Shown here: one piece after another, positions 62,692-64,000 of the stretch | How positions within the stretch are numbered: the stretch's first letter is position 1 | Layout: every line of letters starts with the position of its first letter | DNA from: Thioalkalivibrio sp. ALJ24 | GTDB lineage: Bacteria > Pseudomonadota > Gammaproteobacteria > Ectothiorhodospirales > Ectothiorhodospiraceae | Assembly (NCBI RefSeq): GCF_000377785.1 | Contig: NZ_KB898726.1 | Coordinates: 213,801 to 277,800 of the forward strand | Length of the DNA: 64,000 nt | Reading direction: 5' to 3' | Notes under the pieces: model-generated | What the model was told of the DNA's origin: nothing | Database searches by the model: none | The model's input: only the letters and a program-made list of their open reading frames with translations | Program-made: the position numbers and the translations under genes

Positions 62692-62974
62692 TCCGGAGCG
62701 TGGCTGTTTCCAGGTGCTGAACGCGCTCGAAACAGTCATCCGGGTCATCCGGGCCGTACCGCCGCAGGGCCACATCGACGCCGGCATAGTCGAGGCCGGT
62801 GGCGCCGGCCATGCCCACTCTCCACTGGGTCTGGCAGCGCAGGAACACCTCCACTGCATCCCAGTTCTCCGGCCATACGTCGATCGGTTCATCCCGCTCC
62901 TCTCGCTGCCTGAGTGCCGCTTTCAGTTCCGGGGATAGGTTCTGGTCGTCCGCCGCGCGCCCCCGGTCGATCAA
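62663..62974 (-). CDS. Tail assembly chaperone, DUF1799 (frameshift extension)
   Basis: A DUF1799 domain: PIDVWPENWDAVEVFLRCQT, then WRVGMAGATGLDYAGVDVAL. The first possible start (TTG at 62974) is poor. The frame stays open upstream to a slippery site at 62995-63001. I therefore read it mainly as the -1 frameshift extension of the preceding chaperone gene, as with lambda G-T; independent initiation is possible. Confidence 0.82.
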   Translation of the reverse strand: MIDRGRAADDQNLSPELKAALRQREERDEPIDVWPENWDAVEVFLRCQTQWRVGMAGATGLDYAGVDVALRRYGPDDPDDCFERVQHLETATLRIISDRRQSS

Positions 62975-63336
62975 CCTGCGCGCGACGTCTTCGAGTTTTT
63001 TGCCGCACCACCCCCGGTCGATACCTCCTGCAGCGCCCGCTCCAGGGCGTGAAGCAACGGGATGGACTGTCCCAGGTACTGCTCCAGGGTCTCGCGCGAG
63101 AACGGGATCGCCGCGCCGGTGTCCGGGTCGTGTGGGCCGCTCCAGTCGACCACGTGTTCCAGCAGCAGCCCGACCGGGTCGGGCCGGCTCCCGGCGGAAA
63201 GCTGGTTCACCTGATCGGTGGAGAGCGGCCGGATCCGTGCCTCGAACTCATACGTCTCGGTCTCGCCATGGTCCGCGGCCTCCACCACCTGCACCGGCCA
63301 CCACACCGGGGCCCGTTCTTTCCGGAAGGCGCGCAT
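62971..63336 (-). CDS. Tail assembly chaperone (short form)
   Basis: A 121-residue protein with the alpha/beta pattern of GTA gp10.1/TAC-type chaperones: ETYEFEARIRPLSTDQVNQL, LLEHVVDWSGPHDPDTGAAI, FSRETLEQYLGQSIPLLHAL. It starts on TGATG with the tail-tube gene. The C-terminal codons include the slip site GCA-AAA-AAC. The full -1 product would have about 224 residues. Confidence 0.82.
   Translation of the reverse strand: MRAFRKERAPVWWPVQVVEAADHGETETYEFEARIRPLSTDQVNQLSAGSRPDPVGLLLEHVVDWSGPHDPDTGAAIPFSRETLEQYLGQSIPLLHALERALQEVSTGGGAAKNSKTSRAG
62995..63001 (-). promoter_or_regulatory. Slippery heptamer for -1 frameshifting
   Basis: A-AAA-AAC, in frame with the chaperone gene (codons 112-114: GCA, AAA, AAC). 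A -1 slip moves reading into the open DUF1799 frame, with next residues LEDVARRLIDRG. The heptamer has the X-XXY-YYZ form used in tail chaperone frameshifts. Confidence 0.8.
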
Positions 63337-64000
63337 CAGGAGTACACCAGCATCAGCTCGTCATCCTCGCCGGTGGCGCGGAATCCGAGGTCATATGTGG
63401 CGATGCCGTTGCGGCTGTCGTACGGCAGCTGGGTGTACTGCGTGCGCGGCATCACCAAGCGGACACGTCGGCCCGCTCCGGTTCCGATACCCGCGGCGAT
63501 GGCCACGTAGTTGCCCTGCGACCAATCCTTGTACGGGTTGAAGTCCCCGAGGCCGGTCACCTCCGGGTCCACCGATCCTGTGGGGTCGCGCTCGGTGATC
63601 AGGAAGCCCCGGAACCCGTCTTCGGCCTGCATGTCGTTACGCGGCTGCACTTCATTCGCCATGTCGGCCTGCACGGAGTTGACGGCCACCTGCTGCATGT
63701 CGAGGTTGCCGATGGTCATCCGGGCACCCAGGGCGGGCGTGGGCACCTGGTCAAGGTATTCCCCGGAAATGGGGCCGCCCGGCGCGGGCTCCAGGTACTT
63801 GCCCGACAGGGTGAACGTGATCTGCGGGATCTCCGCGCGGGTGATATTGAGGGAGAACGTGGCACGGGCCCCGGCCACCTTGTGCAGGTTGCCGTCGAGG
63901 TCGTAGCGCAGGTAGACCGAATCCTGGTCGTTCGGGCGCGGGGAAGCGGGCCGATATACCCAGGCGTCCGCAGCGGCATCCACCGTGCCCGCCGCCTCGC
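63336..64000 (-). CDS. Phage tail tube (major tail) protein, 5' end outside the window
   Basis: At least 215 residues are visible; the frame remains open to the window edge, so the start is probably beyond it (a GTG at 63983 is the last possible start seen). LHKVAGARATFSLNITRAEI and PQITFTLSGKYLEPAPG recall tail tube proteins, as does its place right before the chaperones and tape measure. Confidence 0.7.
   Translation of the reverse strand, partial: EAAGTVDAAADAWVYRPASPRPNDQDSVYLRYDLDGNLHKVAGARATFSLNITRAEIPQITFTLSGKYLEPAPGGPISGEYLDQVPTPALGARMTIGNLDMQQVAVNSVQADMANEVQPRNDMQAEDGFRGFLITERDPTGSVDPEVTGLGDFNPYKDWSQGNYVAIAAGIGTGAGRRVRLVMPRTQYTQLPYDSRNGIATYDLGFRATGEDDELMLVYS

Larger units (their letters stand above)
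51401..64000. mobile_element. Left part of a prophage integrated at tRNA-Pro
   Basis: From the attL core to the end of the window all genes are of phage or accessory type. The order from the att site is: two plus-strand accessory genes, then a minus-strand tail module (fibre-like proteins, tail tip, NlpC/P60, DUF2163, DUF2460, tape measure, chaperones, tail tube). Late genes therefore read towards attL, and the head, lysis, repressor and integrase genes should lie to the right. Confidence 0.88.

Overview
The window is a high-GC (about two thirds G+C by eye) chromosomal segment of a gammaproteobacterium. An Ectothiorhodospiraceae/Chromatiales-like, probably salt-adapted organism fits best: many proteins are acidic, a predicted compatible-solute amidotransferase (NAGGN type) is present, and a sulfide:quinone oxidoreductase sits beside a quinol oxidase. 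The species cannot be fixed from sequence reading alone.

Positions 1-11274 hold a phosphate-starvation locus: the end of phoB, phoR, pstS, a porin, a Yip1-like membrane protein, and pstC-pstA-pstB-phoU. pstS and pstC each have their own promoter with four PhoB half-sites spaced exactly 11 bp apart. A decayed IS256-type transposase lies between pstS and the porin. Positions 11387-17263 encode a complete RND efflux tripartite system.

Positions 17301-22216 look like a light-regulated module. folE and a DUF3429 membrane protein diverge from a three-gene run (FAD amine-oxidase-like protein, DUF1365 protein, cyclopropane-fatty-acid-synthase-like methyltransferase). Between them is a triple 11-bp repeat that resembles a LitR/CarH operator.

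Positions 22302-38153 are mostly housekeeping and stress genes: a GNAT acetyltransferase, cytochrome c', HAD hydrolase, thioredoxin/DsbD-like membrane protein, Nramp-related transporter, NodIJ-type ABC exporter, an FKBP-rhodanese fusion coupled to a serine carboxypeptidase, a lexA-imuA-imuB SOS cassette with its SOS box, rnk, and a hemerythrin pair behind an FNR-like site.

Positions 38224-43989 form a possible sulfide/oxygen respiratory unit: a Tat-exported type II-like SQR divergent from cydAB. A sigma-54-type promoter precedes cydA, and a sigma-54-dependent activator with a cysteine-rich PAS domain follows cydB. Positions 43994-51328 carry an endonuclease III-like glycosylase, RluB, MoaB, the NAGGN amidotransferase, a LysR regulator pair, SohB and a DsrE protein.

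At 51401-51444 lies the displaced 3' half of a tRNA-Pro, marking the left attachment site of a prophage that fills the rest of the window. Just inside it are two probable accessory (moron) genes, including an AT-rich DUF2971 gene. Then, on the minus strand, comes the tail module (fibre-like proteins, tail-tip protein, NlpC/P60, DUF2163, DUF2460, tape measure, two frameshift-linked chaperones, tail tube). Its gene order matches the tail of gene transfer agents. The integrase and head genes must lie beyond position 64000.
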